A stretch of DNA of 64,000 nucleotides from Sphingobacterium allocomposti (GTDB lineage: Bacteria; Bacteroidota; Bacteroidia; Sphingobacteriales; Sphingobacteriaceae), in contig NZ_VNHX01000005.1 of NCBI RefSeq assembly GCF_008124885.1, forward strand, positions 124,001 to 188,000, read 5' to 3'. The notes beneath the pieces are model-generated. The model made no database searches. It was not told the DNA's origin and worked only from the letters and a program-made list of their open reading frames with translations. Below, piece by piece: positions 52,240 through 61,540 of this stretch. The translations under genes and the position numbers were made by a program. Position 1 is the first letter of the stretch. Every line of letters starts with the position of its first letter.

Positions 52240-55092
52240 ATGGTCCAATTCGTCTCTCTGTTGCTTCTCCTCGTTCTGTTTGGCTTACAATCCGGTGCCC
52301 AATCCGTCCCTTCGATCGGAAATCCCTTTGTGCAAAACTTTACAAAGTCGCAATATAAGGCGGGCAACCAAAACTGGAGCATTGCACAGGGACGGGACGG
52401 GATTATTTATGCAGCGAATAACAACGGACTTGTCGCCTACGACGGCGCCTACTGGGCATTATACCACTTGGACAATAAGAACTTTGCCAGAAGTGTCGCT
52501 GTCGCCCCTGACGGTAAAATATACGTTGGCGGCAAAGAAGAGTTTGGCTATTACGAACAAACAGGCACCGGCCTTCGATACCGCAAACTCTCCCACCTTG
52601 TAGATCCTGATATACTCGAAAACGATGAGATCTGGAAAATTCTTTTCGTCAGCGACGGCATCATGTTTCAATCTTTTTCCAAGTATTACCTATATAAAAG
52701 CGGAAAAATAGAAGTACACTATGGAAACGGCGAACCTTTTCTTTTTGCACATCAGGTAGCCGATAAGTTCTGGATTGAAAAAATACCATCCGGACTTCAT
52801 CACTGGTCTGCAAACAAGTTCACCCCCTTATTATCTAAGCTTACAAATGTTCTTGCTATGCTGCCCCTTCGTCAGGATACCTATCTGATTGGTACGGCTA
52901 AGGACGGTCTCTTTATGCTAAAACAAAATGGGGAAGCCGCTCCGTGGAATCCAGACAAACTTATAAACAAACTGCTTAAGGAATCTCAATTAAACAATGG
53001 CGTAAAGTTGAACGACAGCACATTTGCTTTCGGCACAATAAAAAAAGGCATTTTCATCATAAACGACAAGGGAAATATTTTACACCATATTCATAAACGG
53101 AACGGACTTCAGAACAATACCGTTCTGAGTATGGCTCTCGATCGTCAGGGCAACATCTGGGCGGGTCTGGACAACGGGATCGACCGTATCGAGATCAACT
53201 CTCCCTTTTACTATTATAAAGATATCTTTGGCGAAATAGGTACGGTTTACGCCATCAAAGTATTCCAAAATAAAATCTATCTAGGTACGAATCAAGGCCT
53301 ATTTTACAGCGATTGGACGGGTAGTGACGACACATCTTCTAGCTTCAACTTCACATTCGTCCCGAATTCCCAGGGACAGGTCTGGGCGCTCGATGTGTTC
53401 AACGGGCAACTCATATGTGGGCACAACGATGGCACATTCCTCGTGGAAGGCGCTACATTAAGCCGTATATCGCCCTGGACAGGCGGCTGGGCGAACATAC
53501 AGGTCCCCGGAATGCCATCGCTGTTCCTCCAGGGGAACTACACCGGCCTGGCGCTCTTCTCGGACAACGGCCGGTGGGGATTAAAACACAAATTCCCCAC
53601 CCCTAAGGCTGCCGTTATTGCTTTGTTTCCTAAAGACACCCGCTCGTTCTGGACAGTGCTCAACAACCGCATGGAGATTATTGAATTTTCGCCCGACTTC
53701 CTATCATTACGTGTTAGCAAATCGTTCTCCTTTAATAAAGACCTACCCAATGTACAGTACGTTACCCCGGTGGCTGTACAAGGCAATACACTGTTCGCGA
53801 CAGACAAAGGCATCTTTATCTACGATAACGTACTATCTAAATTCAAACCCTACGAAGATTTCAACAAAGCATTGGGCTCGTACGCCCGTTCGAAGCGCAT
53901 CAAGCATTTAGGTAATGCAGCCTATCTTTTTTCAAATCAAGGACATTTCGCGTTGGTAAATTTTGACCAAAATCAGGTGAACGTCGATTCTGCCATCTTT
54001 AACAACCTGGAAGACATGGTAATGAAGAATTACGAGGTAGTGGAACCAGCAGGCCGGCACCTTCTTTTCGGACTCGACAACGGCATCGCCATTTTCGATC
54101 GCAACGCTAAGGGCAACACTCGGATAGCGGCGCCGTTAATCCTTGGCTTCCAGGACATTTCGGCACCGTCGGACTCTTCCCGTTATATCGACTTCAAACA
54201 GGCATTATCCAACAAGCAGAACAATATCCGCATACTCTTTTCCTCGCCTTGGTACCTGACGTCCGCCATAAAGTACCAATACATGCTGGAAGGCTATCTA
54301 GACGAATGGTCGAAATCTTCTGAGACACCTTATATCGATTATACCAATCTGAGCCCAGGGACCTACACGTTCAAAGTTAGAGCTATCAGCGCTACGGGTG
54401 CTGTTTCGGAGATTACAGAACAGCGGTTTACCATCAACCCGCCCTGGTATCTGCAATGGCCCGCCATCATTTTTTATATCATGTTGTTAGGTGTAGGCGT
54501 GGTGCAGGCCCGGAAGCTGGTTATTGAAAAAATCAAACGCGACAAACTCGCTTTGCGGCAAAAGTTACATCGCCGCCAGGAGGAACTTTTAAGAAAAGAA
54601 GCGGAGCAAAATGAGAAAAAGCTTATCGAAGTCAGAAATGCACAGCTGACACAGGAGCTGGAACTGAAAAACCGTGAACTTGCCAACGCGGCCGCCAATA
54701 TTGTGTATAAAAACGAGCTCTTAAACAACCTGCACGAGGAGCTCCTCAACCTAAAAGATAAAAACGGAAATAAGCTGTCCACCGACCAGCTGCAGAAGGT
54801 AAACAAGCTTATGGATAATGCCCGAAGCGACGAACGGGACTGGGATCTATTCGAAAAGAGTTTCAATGAATCGCACGAAAACTTTTTCAAAAAATTAAAA
54901 GCCGATTATCCTACGCTCTCGCCAAACGATCTCAAGCTTTGCGCATACCTTCGTTTAAATATGTCGAGCAAAGATATTGCATCCCTACTCAATATTACCA
55001 CGAGAGGCGTCGAGATCCGCCGCTACCGGCTCCGGAAAAAATTCGGCCTACCCACCGAAAAAAACCTCACCGAGTTTCTTTTGGAGCGATAA
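52240..55092 (+). CDS. beta-propeller/Y_Y_Y/LuxR-type membrane regulator
   Basis: A regulator of about 950 residues. A signal or anchor (to about 22) leads to a large periplasmic two-component-regulator propeller (about 30-650) with repeats such as WSIAQGRDGIIYAANNNGL and MALDRQGNIWAGLDNGIDRI. A Y_Y_Y domain (about 660-745) contains KYQYMLEGYLDEWSKSSETP. One transmembrane segment (IIFYIMLLGVGVVQA) leads to a coiled coil (about 785-830) and a C-terminal LuxR HTH (LSPNDLKLCAYLRLNMSSKD then IASLLNITTRGVEIRRYRL). There is no kinase or receiver domain. It probably senses an oligosaccharide and activates the following SusC/D locus. The ATG at 52240 is chosen over a TTG at 52222. Confidence 0.9.
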   Translation: MVQFVSLLLLLVLFGLQSGAQSVPSIGNPFVQNFTKSQYKAGNQNWSIAQGRDGIIYAANNNGLVAYDGAYWALYHLDNKNFARSVAVAPDGKIYVGGKEEFGYYEQTGTGLRYRKLSHLVDPDILENDEIWKILFVSDGIMFQSFSKYYLYKSGKIEVHYGNGEPFLFAHQVADKFWIEKIPSGLHHWSANKFTPLLSKLTNVLAMLPLRQDTYLIGTAKDGLFMLKQNGEAAPWNPDKLINKLLKESQLNNGVKLNDSTFAFGTIKKGIFIINDKGNILHHIHKRNGLQNNTVLSMALDRQGNIWAGLDNGIDRIEINSPFYYYKDIFGEIGTVYAIKVFQNKIYLGTNQGLFYSDWTGSDDTSSSFNFTFVPNSQGQVWALDVFNGQLICGHNDGTFLVEGATLSRISPWTGGWANIQVPGMPSLFLQGNYTGLALFSDNGRWGLKHKFPTPKAAVIALFPKDTRSFWTVLNNRMEIIEFSPDFLSLRVSKSFSFNKDLPNVQYVTPVAVQGNTLFATDKGIFIYDNVLSKFKPYEDFNKALGSYARSKRIKHLGNAAYLFSNQGHFALVNFDQNQVNVDSAIFNNLEDMVMKNYEVVEPAGRHLLFGLDNGIAIFDRNAKGNTRIAAPLILGFQDISAPSDSSRYIDFKQALSNKQNNIRILFSSPWYLTSAIKYQYMLEGYLDEWSKSSETPYIDYTNLSPGTYTFKVRAISATGAVSEITEQRFTINPPWYLQWPAIIFYIMLLGVGVVQARKLVIEKIKRDKLALRQKLHRRQEELLRKEAEQNEKKLIEVRNAQLTQELELKNRELANAAANIVYKNELLNNLHEELLNLKDKNGNKLSTDQLQKVNKLMDNARSDERDWDLFEKSFNESHENFFKKLKADYPTLSPNDLKLCAYLRLNMSSKDIASLLNITTRGVEIRRYRLRKKFGLPTEKNLTEFLLER

Positions 55093-55095
55093 AAA

Positions 55096-55122
55096 CACTA
55101 CATCATCACCACTACATCATCA
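55096..55122. repeat. two copies of a 13-bp direct repeat
   Basis: CACTACATCATCA occurs at 55096-55108 and 55110-55122 (period 14), directly after the regulator stop codon. Confidence 0.7.
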
Positions 55123-55143
55123 TAGTGTATAAAAAACACTATG
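55121..55143 (+). terminator. hairpin after the regulator gene
   Basis: An 8-bp perfect stem (CATAGTGT/ACACTATG) with a 7-nt A-rich loop. There is no strong T-run, so it is a weak terminator or another feature of the susC control region. Confidence 0.4.
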
Positions 55144-55308
55144 ACAACTATTTTGAGCAAACCCAAAATACCAATATAACACTGATTATCAACATCTTTA
55201 AAAAGACCAATGTCCCTCGTTGTAGCAGCCAAAAAGCCATGAAGTAGCAATGTGAAATCAAATTATTTCCTCCCGAAACGAATACATCACATCTTTGTTC
55301 TAATTATA

Positions 55309-55319
55309 AACACTGTGTT
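55309..55319. promoter_or_regulatory. short palindrome upstream of the second-locus susC
   Basis: AACACTGTGTT, a perfect 5+1+5 palindrome, lies 52 nt before the susC ATG. No consensus -7 box is seen nearby, as expected for an activator-dependent promoter. It is a possible site for the LuxR-type regulator. Confidence 0.35.
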
Positions 55320-55370
55320 AGGTTAACCAGTTATTATTTTCAGAACTATAACTAAACAAAAAGCAACTCT

Positions 55371-58300
55371 ATGAGGAAGTTATTTACGCTCTTATTGTTT
55401 TTAGCCTCTATCCTCTCCTATGGATTGGCCCAGGTTAAAACCGTCACCGGTACGGTAAAGGACAGCCAGTCGCTGTTTGTCTTACCCGGCGTGACCGTGT
55501 CAGCATCGAGCGGGCAGAATGTGCAAACGGACGCCGCCGGCCGTTTTTCTATTGAGGCTGCCCCAACCGACAGTCTGACGTTTAGATTTATCGGGTACGC
55601 ACCACAGACATCGATCGTCGGCGACCAGACAAACCTCGACATATTCCTAGTCAACGAAGATCAGGCGCTGGAGGAAGTCGTGGTTATCGGCTATGGTACA
55701 GCGCGAAAGAGAGATCTTACAGGATCCATAACAAGCATTAAAGGAGACGAGGTGGCCGATAAACCCAACTCAAACCCTTTGGCCTCGCTGCAAGGTAAGG
55801 TCGCCGGTCTGCAGATAGTAAACTCCGGAAGACCTGGCGCCGAGCCCGACATTCGGATCAGGGGAACAAATTCCATCAACGGGGCCAAGCCGCTATATGT
55901 CATCGACGGGATTCTAAACGATAACATGAACTTCGTCAACCCTGCCGACATCGAATCTATGGAAATTCTGAAGGATCCATCCTCATTGGCCATATTCGGT
56001 GTACGCGGTGCAAATGGCGTAATCGTCGTGACAACAAAATCGGCCAAAGCGGGACAGGTCAACTTCAACTTCAATACATCGGTCGGATTCAAATCCGTGC
56101 AGGACAGAATGAGCATGACTAATGCCGAACAGTTCAGAACGCTTTACAGCGAGCAACGCGTCAATGAAGGCATAGACCCCTATGATTTTACCAACTGGAA
56201 CGCGAACACCGATTGGCAGCGTGAAATTTTCCAAACGGGAATAATAAACTTCAATAATCTAAGTGTCAGCGCCGCCAACGAGAAAAACAAGCTTTACCTC
56301 GGTTTGGGCTATATGCTCGACGAAGGGGTCGTAAAGAACGAAAAGTTAGACAAAATCACGTTGACACTGAACGACCAGCTAAGTATCACAGACAACTTCC
56401 GCATCGGCGTGAACCTTACCGGCTATCGGTCGAATATACCCCGCAACGACGATTTCTATAATCCGATTATCGCCAGTGCCGTACGCGCCGCTCCGATCGC
56501 TCCCGTTTTTAACGAAGAATATGGCCTGTATCACACGCTACCTGACTTCCAGCGCGCACAGATCCGAAATCCATTGGTTAGCGTGATGAATCTAAGCGAC
56601 AAGTCGCTCCAGCAGGAATACAGGACAACCGGGAGCCTGTACGGGGAGATCGACTTTCTGAAGAACTTCACATTCCGCGCAAGTATCTTGTACGATTATG
56701 GTTTCAATAAAGGAAGGACATATTCGCCACTGATCAACGTATATAACCCCGAGATAGCTGGCGCCGATAAAACGGACAGACTCACAATGATCACCTCGGT
56801 GGATCAGTATCAAAACACCTACTCGAAGATACAATCCGACTGGTTATTGACCTATAAAAACTCTTTTGGCGATCACAACGTCACAGCAACGGCGGGTTGG
56901 ACATCCTATTTCCGGGGATATGAATTTACAACCGGTAGTGGAACCCAGGGTAGCGGCGATCCTATACCAGACGACCCTAGGTTTTGGTACGTCAATATGA
57001 CGTCGCAGCCTACCCGAAGGAGTACTGGCGCTGCCGAAGAATTTGCAACGCTATCCTTCCTCTCACGTGTTTTGTATAACTATAAGGAAAAATATCTGAT
57101 CAATGCCTCATTTAGACGGGATGGAACATCAGCCTTCTACAGATTTGGCAAAGGATGGAATAATTTTGCTACAATCGGAGCAGCCTGGGTACTGACAAAC
57201 GAAGACTTCATGAAAGAACAGACTGTCTTTAACAATCTGAAGCTTAAAGGATCATGGGGACAGTTAGGCGTACAGAACACAGGGTCTGACTATTATCCGC
57301 TATACCCATTGCTGGAGCCCGATAACTCCGCCGTTTTTGGGAACATTATCTTCCCTGCCTACACTCCTGAATATATCGTCGACCCGAACCTTAGCTGGGA
57401 AAAAGTTAACGCATGGGAAGCCGGATTGGAGATGGCGACGCTTAACAATAGACTTAGCCTGGAGGGCGTTTACTACAGTAAGCACACCCACGATATTATT
57501 GTGCGCGAGCCCGGCCTGCTAGGCAGCAAACCTGGACTTACAAACGCCGGCGAGATCAAAAACTCGGGAATCGAACTTTCGGCAACCTGGAGACAGCCCA
57601 TCAGCGACAACCTATCCTACTCAATCTCGGGGAATATCACGACGATAAGGAACAAAGTGTTATCATTGGTGAACGAAGGGTACGAAATCACCGACGGGAT
57701 TTCCAGAACAACCCTGGGACACCCGATTGGTTACTTCTATGGTTATGTTTCCGACGGAATTTATCAGACAGAAGAAGAAATAAGTGCCTCACCAACAAAC
57801 ACACTTCATACCGTACTCCCCGGTGACATCAAATACAGGGACATCAACGGCGACGGCCGCATTGACCAAAATGACAGAACATTGATAGGAAATCCTACAC
57901 CCGACTTCACATATGGGTTTAGCGTCGGGCTGAATTATAAAGGTTTTGATTTTGGCGCCGACTTTATGGGCGTACACGGTAACGAGATCTTCCGCGATTG
58001 GAATCGGGGAGCGTTTGCTCAATTCAACTATCAAACGGAAAGGATGGACCGCTGGAACGGAGCCGGAACATCCAACTGGGAACCTATACTACACAGCGGA
58101 AGAGCGAACAACCGGCTGGTTTCCAGCTATTGGATTGAAGACGGCAGCTTCTTCCGCCTCAGAAACCTCCAGGTTGGCTATCGATTTAATCCGGAGATGC
58201 TACAGAATATTAAACTGAAATCTTTGCGCGTGTACCTGAACGCCCAAAACCTATTTACGGCGACAAAAGCGACAGGATTTACACCGGAAATAGGCGGCAC

Positions 58301-58379
58301 GGCAACATCGTTCGGAGTAGATAAGGGTACCTACCCGCTCCCCGCAGTCTATACATTCGGTATTAATCTTGATTTCTAA
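55371..58379 (+). CDS. SusC/RagA-family TonB-dependent transporter (second locus)
   Basis: A 1002-residue outer-membrane transporter with a signal peptide (ending YGLAQ), a carboxypeptidase-like N-terminal domain (about 22-100; VTGTVKDSQSLFVLPGVTVS), plug motifs EEVVVIGYGTARKRDLTGSI, KPLYVIDGILND and LAIFGVRGANGVIVVTT, and a barrel ending VYTFGINLDF. Compared with the two SusC proteins of the first locus it has no insertion in the plug. It is co-transcribed with susD 16 bp downstream. By context it imports oligosaccharides cut by the GH144 enzyme. Confidence 0.95.
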   Translation: MRKLFTLLLFLASILSYGLAQVKTVTGTVKDSQSLFVLPGVTVSASSGQNVQTDAAGRFSIEAAPTDSLTFRFIGYAPQTSIVGDQTNLDIFLVNEDQALEEVVVIGYGTARKRDLTGSITSIKGDEVADKPNSNPLASLQGKVAGLQIVNSGRPGAEPDIRIRGTNSINGAKPLYVIDGILNDNMNFVNPADIESMEILKDPSSLAIFGVRGANGVIVVTTKSAKAGQVNFNFNTSVGFKSVQDRMSMTNAEQFRTLYSEQRVNEGIDPYDFTNWNANTDWQREIFQTGIINFNNLSVSAANEKNKLYLGLGYMLDEGVVKNEKLDKITLTLNDQLSITDNFRIGVNLTGYRSNIPRNDDFYNPIIASAVRAAPIAPVFNEEYGLYHTLPDFQRAQIRNPLVSVMNLSDKSLQQEYRTTGSLYGEIDFLKNFTFRASILYDYGFNKGRTYSPLINVYNPEIAGADKTDRLTMITSVDQYQNTYSKIQSDWLLTYKNSFGDHNVTATAGWTSYFRGYEFTTGSGTQGSGDPIPDDPRFWYVNMTSQPTRRSTGAAEEFATLSFLSRVLYNYKEKYLINASFRRDGTSAFYRFGKGWNNFATIGAAWVLTNEDFMKEQTVFNNLKLKGSWGQLGVQNTGSDYYPLYPLLEPDNSAVFGNIIFPAYTPEYIVDPNLSWEKVNAWEAGLEMATLNNRLSLEGVYYSKHTHDIIVREPGLLGSKPGLTNAGEIKNSGIELSATWRQPISDNLSYSISGNITTIRNKVLSLVNEGYEITDGISRTTLGHPIGYFYGYVSDGIYQTEEEISASPTNTLHTVLPGDIKYRDINGDGRIDQNDRTLIGNPTPDFTYGFSVGLNYKGFDFGADFMGVHGNEIFRDWNRGAFAQFNYQTERMDRWNGAGTSNWEPILHSGRANNRLVSSYWIEDGSFFRLRNLQVGYRFNPEMLQNIKLKSLRVYLNAQNLFTATKATGFTPEIGGTATSFGVDKGTYPLPAVYTFGINLDF

Positions 58380-58395
58380 ACATACTCGACACACA

Positions 58396-59895
58396 ATGAA
58401 AAATAGAAATATATCCAAAATAAACCGGTTCCTCTTGATTGGCGCACTGGCCATCGGAACGTTGGGAAGTTGTAAAAAAGACTTTTTAGACAGGCTTCCT
58501 CAGGGCCGGATGACAGAAGACGACCTTACGGCAGGAGCACTTGAATCGAAGGTGTTTGGATTGTACTCCGGCCTGCGTAATGAAGCCATCAGCGGCTTAC
58601 CTTATATAGCTGTTCATAACATCAGGGCAGACGACGCCGACAAGGGAAGCCTTCCATCCGATGGTGCCGATGCGGAAGCAATATTCGACAACTTTCAATA
58701 CTCAACGGATTTCTGGCTTATCAACTCGTACTGGTCGGGACATTATACATTCATCAATCTGGCCAACATAGTCATTGACGATGGCGAAGCGATCGAAGCG
58801 CCCGACGACGCTACCATGGTCAACATTGCAGAAGCAAAGTTTTTCCGTGCTTTCGCCTACTTCAATCTGGTACGGGCCTTCGGCGAAGTACCCTTAATCA
58901 CCAATAAAATCGTCGAGACCACCGACGCCGTGAAACCCAAGTCTACCATAGACGAAATCTACGCACTAATAGATAAGGACCTGGAAGAGGCTGCAGCCAT
59001 ACTTCCGGCAGAAAAAGACTGGGGCGGCACCTACCCCGGCCGAATAACAAAAGGAGCGGCAAACGCGTTGCAGGCCAAGACGTTCGCCGCGAGAAAACGC
59101 TGGTCCAGCATGCTGGCCGCAGCGGAATCGGTGATCAACTCCGGACAGTATGATCTCAGTGTGCCCTTCAATGAGATATTCCGCGAAAACCGGGAAAACA
59201 GCAAAGAGTCTGTTTTTGAGATTCAGGCATTTTACGAGCAGGGAACAACAAACCTCGGGCTCACCTATGCAAGCAGGCAGGGCGTCAGAGGATCAGGCGA
59301 ATGGGATCTTGGTTGGGGATGGAACGTGCCCAATGAAATCCTCGCCGGCGCATTTGAGGAGGGCGACCCCCGTAAGGACGCAACCCTGTTGTATACGGGA
59401 AGGATTAATGCCCCGTATAACGAAACGCTCCCCAGCGGCTTACCTCGCCCATACTGGAACAAAAAAGTGTATACCGACCCGGCAATCCGCCGCTCAACAG
59501 GTAGCCGGCAAGGGGAATGGTTTAACTTTAGGGTGATCCGGTATGCGGATGTCGTGCTGTTAGCTGCTGAAGCGGCCAATGAGCTAGGCCAGACAGAAAA
59601 GGCACTGAACTATCTGGAACTTGTACGGAGCCGCGCGAGGGGCACTGCCGACGTTCTTCCGAGGGTAACAACGACAGCGCAGGCTGCGATCAGAAACGCT
59701 ATACGCCACGAACGTCAGGTAGAGCTGGGCATGGAGAATGAGCGCTTCTTTGACCTGGTTCGCTGGGAAATAGACGTCCAAACCCTACACGCCGCGGGCA
59801 AGACAGGATACCAGATCCGGAACCGATATCTTCCGATTCCTCAAACTGAAATTGATAAATCTGGAGGTGTACTTATCCAGAATCCTGACTACTAA
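58396..59895 (+). CDS. SusD/RagB-family lipoprotein (second locus)
   Basis: A SusD homologue of about 499 residues from the ATG at 58396, chosen because the lipoprotein signal (LIGALAIGTLGSC) then starts normally. An upstream start at 58369 would overlap susC. SusD helices are AEAKFFRAFAYFNLVRAFGE, VIRYADVVLLAAEAANELG and RNAIRHERQVELGMENERFF then DLVRWE, with the tail LIQNPDY. It binds the glycan at the surface as the lid of SusC. Confidence 0.94.
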   Translation: MKNRNISKINRFLLIGALAIGTLGSCKKDFLDRLPQGRMTEDDLTAGALESKVFGLYSGLRNEAISGLPYIAVHNIRADDADKGSLPSDGADAEAIFDNFQYSTDFWLINSYWSGHYTFINLANIVIDDGEAIEAPDDATMVNIAEAKFFRAFAYFNLVRAFGEVPLITNKIVETTDAVKPKSTIDEIYALIDKDLEEAAAILPAEKDWGGTYPGRITKGAANALQAKTFAARKRWSSMLAAAESVINSGQYDLSVPFNEIFRENRENSKESVFEIQAFYEQGTTNLGLTYASRQGVRGSGEWDLGWGWNVPNEILAGAFEEGDPRKDATLLYTGRINAPYNETLPSGLPRPYWNKKVYTDPAIRRSTGSRQGEWFNFRVIRYADVVLLAAEAANELGQTEKALNYLELVRSRARGTADVLPRVTTTAQAAIRNAIRHERQVELGMENERFFDLVRWEIDVQTLHAAGKTGYQIRNRYLPIPQTEIDKSGGVLIQNPDY

Positions 59896-59972
59896 GTCAT
59901 AACAATATGTACTGCCGACGGTATAATATGCACGTAAGACAGTATAACAGTCGTTGTACGGACGTTCATGCT

Positions 59973-60000
59973 GATGGAGCCCCTCGTCACGGGCTCCATC
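59973..60000 (+). terminator. intercistronic hairpin between susD and the GH144 gene
   Basis: A perfect 10-bp stem (GATGGAGCCC/GGGCTCCATC) with an 8-nt loop, followed by CTTTC. Without a strong T-run it more likely attenuates or protects the susCD mRNA than fully terminates it. The rest of the 283-bp gap holds a smaller GC hairpin (CCGGG/CCCGG near 60055-60070). Confidence 0.5.
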
Positions 60001-60178
60001 CTTTCACGCAGAACTGTAATCTAATTTTATCCTACAGTGGAGCGCACCCTTGTCCGGGCAGCATCCCGGGGCGCCCACACCTTTATGGGAAGTTCTATGC
60101 CGACAATCAACATAATTAACAATAAGCTTACAACCATTAATGATGAGTAACCACCACCTTAAAGGAAAAAGGAAGAAC

Positions 60179-61537
60179 ATGAGACTTTTTTTAACATACA
60201 TGGCCCTTGGCCTATATGCCTTTAGTTGCACATCCCCGTCGGGGGATTCGACGCAGGCCATAAATCAGCGGACCGAACAGTCCGACGACTCTCTGCTGTC
60301 CCTGGTGCAGAAACAAACGTTTCAATATTTCTGGGAGGGAGCAGAACCAAACTCAGGACTTGCACGGGAGCGTATTCACCTTGACGGCGACTATCCGGAG
60401 AACGACAAAAATGTCGTGACTATCGGAGGAAGCGGTTTTGGGCTCATGGCCATACTGGTTGGTATACACAACGAGTATATCAGCACGGAGGCCGGCCGCA
60501 ATCACATAGAACGGTCGCTAACCTTTCTCGACAGTATACAACGCTTCCAAGGAGCCTGGTCGCACTGGTACTTTGGCGATACCGGAAAGCCGAAGGCATT
60601 CAGCAAGAACGACGATGGCGGCGATATTGTAGAAACAGCGTTTATGGCGCAGGCGCTAATCTGTATCCGGGAGTTTTATAAAGACGGCAGCGAGGCCGAC
60701 AAGAAGGTGGCCGAAATGGCGGACAAACTATGGAAAGGAATCAACTGGGATTTCTACCGCAATGGCAAAGATGTACTCTACTGGCATTGGAGCCCGAACC
60801 ACGGCTGGGGCATGAACCACGCCATACAGGGGTTCGACGAGTGTATGATCGCTTACATACTGGCGGCCTCCTCTCCTACGCACCCCATTCCGGCATCAAC
60901 CTACCACGAAGGATGGGCACGCGGCGGTGCGATCCGCTCTACAGCAGAGAAATACGGTATTCCAACGATCGTTAAACATAACGCAAAGGAAGGCGAAGTT
61001 GGACCGCTCTTCTGGGCACATTATTCATTTCTTGGCTTAAACCCCAAGGGACTATCCGATCAATATGCCAACTACGAAGACGTGGTAACAAACCACACGA
61101 AAATCAATATCGCTTATGCTGAACAGAACCCAAAGCAGTTCAAAGGCTATGGCGCCGACAAAGGCTGGGGATGGACGGCTAGCTACTCCACCAACGGCTA
61201 CAATGCCCACCATCCAGATAATGACCCGACCGGTGTTATCTCTCCTACCGCCGCCCTGTCTTCGATGCCTTACACTCCAAAGGAGAGCCTTGCCTTCATG
61301 CGTTATTTAACAGACAGCATTGGAGAAAAAGTTTGGGGCCGGTATGGTTTTTACGACGCCTATAGCGAATCCGAAAACTGGTTTCCCCAACGTTACCTCG
61401 CCATCGATCAAGGACCTATTGTCGTTATGATACAAAACTATAAAGACGCCTTTATCTGGAATCTGTTTATGCAGGCCCCCGACGTACAGGCGGGCTTACG
61501 AAAGTTAGGTTTTCAGAGCACATATTTAAAAAATTAA
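60179..61537 (+). CDS. GH144-family endo-beta-1,2-glucanase-like lipoprotein
   Basis: A lipoprotein of about 452 residues (lipobox FSC in GLYAFSCTSP) with one (alpha/alpha)6 domain. Strong family segments are TFQYFWEGAEPNSGLARER, TIGGSGFGLMAILVGI, ETAFMAQALICIREFY, YWHWSPNHGWGMNHAI and WGWTASYSTNGYNAHHP. GH144 (formerly part of the glycoamylase-like group) contains endo-acting beta-1,2-glucanases. Because relatives with other specificity may exist, the activity is probable rather than certain. The ATG at 60179 has a purine-rich ribosome-binding site and a normal signal; an upstream start at 60140 is less likely. The next gene starts 3 nt after its stop. Confidence 0.9.
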   Translation: MRLFLTYMALGLYAFSCTSPSGDSTQAINQRTEQSDDSLLSLVQKQTFQYFWEGAEPNSGLARERIHLDGDYPENDKNVVTIGGSGFGLMAILVGIHNEYISTEAGRNHIERSLTFLDSIQRFQGAWSHWYFGDTGKPKAFSKNDDGGDIVETAFMAQALICIREFYKDGSEADKKVAEMADKLWKGINWDFYRNGKDVLYWHWSPNHGWGMNHAIQGFDECMIAYILAASSPTHPIPASTYHEGWARGGAIRSTAEKYGIPTIVKHNAKEGEVGPLFWAHYSFLGLNPKGLSDQYANYEDVVTNHTKINIAYAEQNPKQFKGYGADKGWGWTASYSTNGYNAHHPDNDPTGVISPTAALSSMPYTPKESLAFMRYLTDSIGEKVWGRYGFYDAYSESENWFPQRYLAIDQGPIVVMIQNYKDAFIWNLFMQAPDVQAGLRKLGFQSTYLKN

Positions 61538-61540
61538 ACC

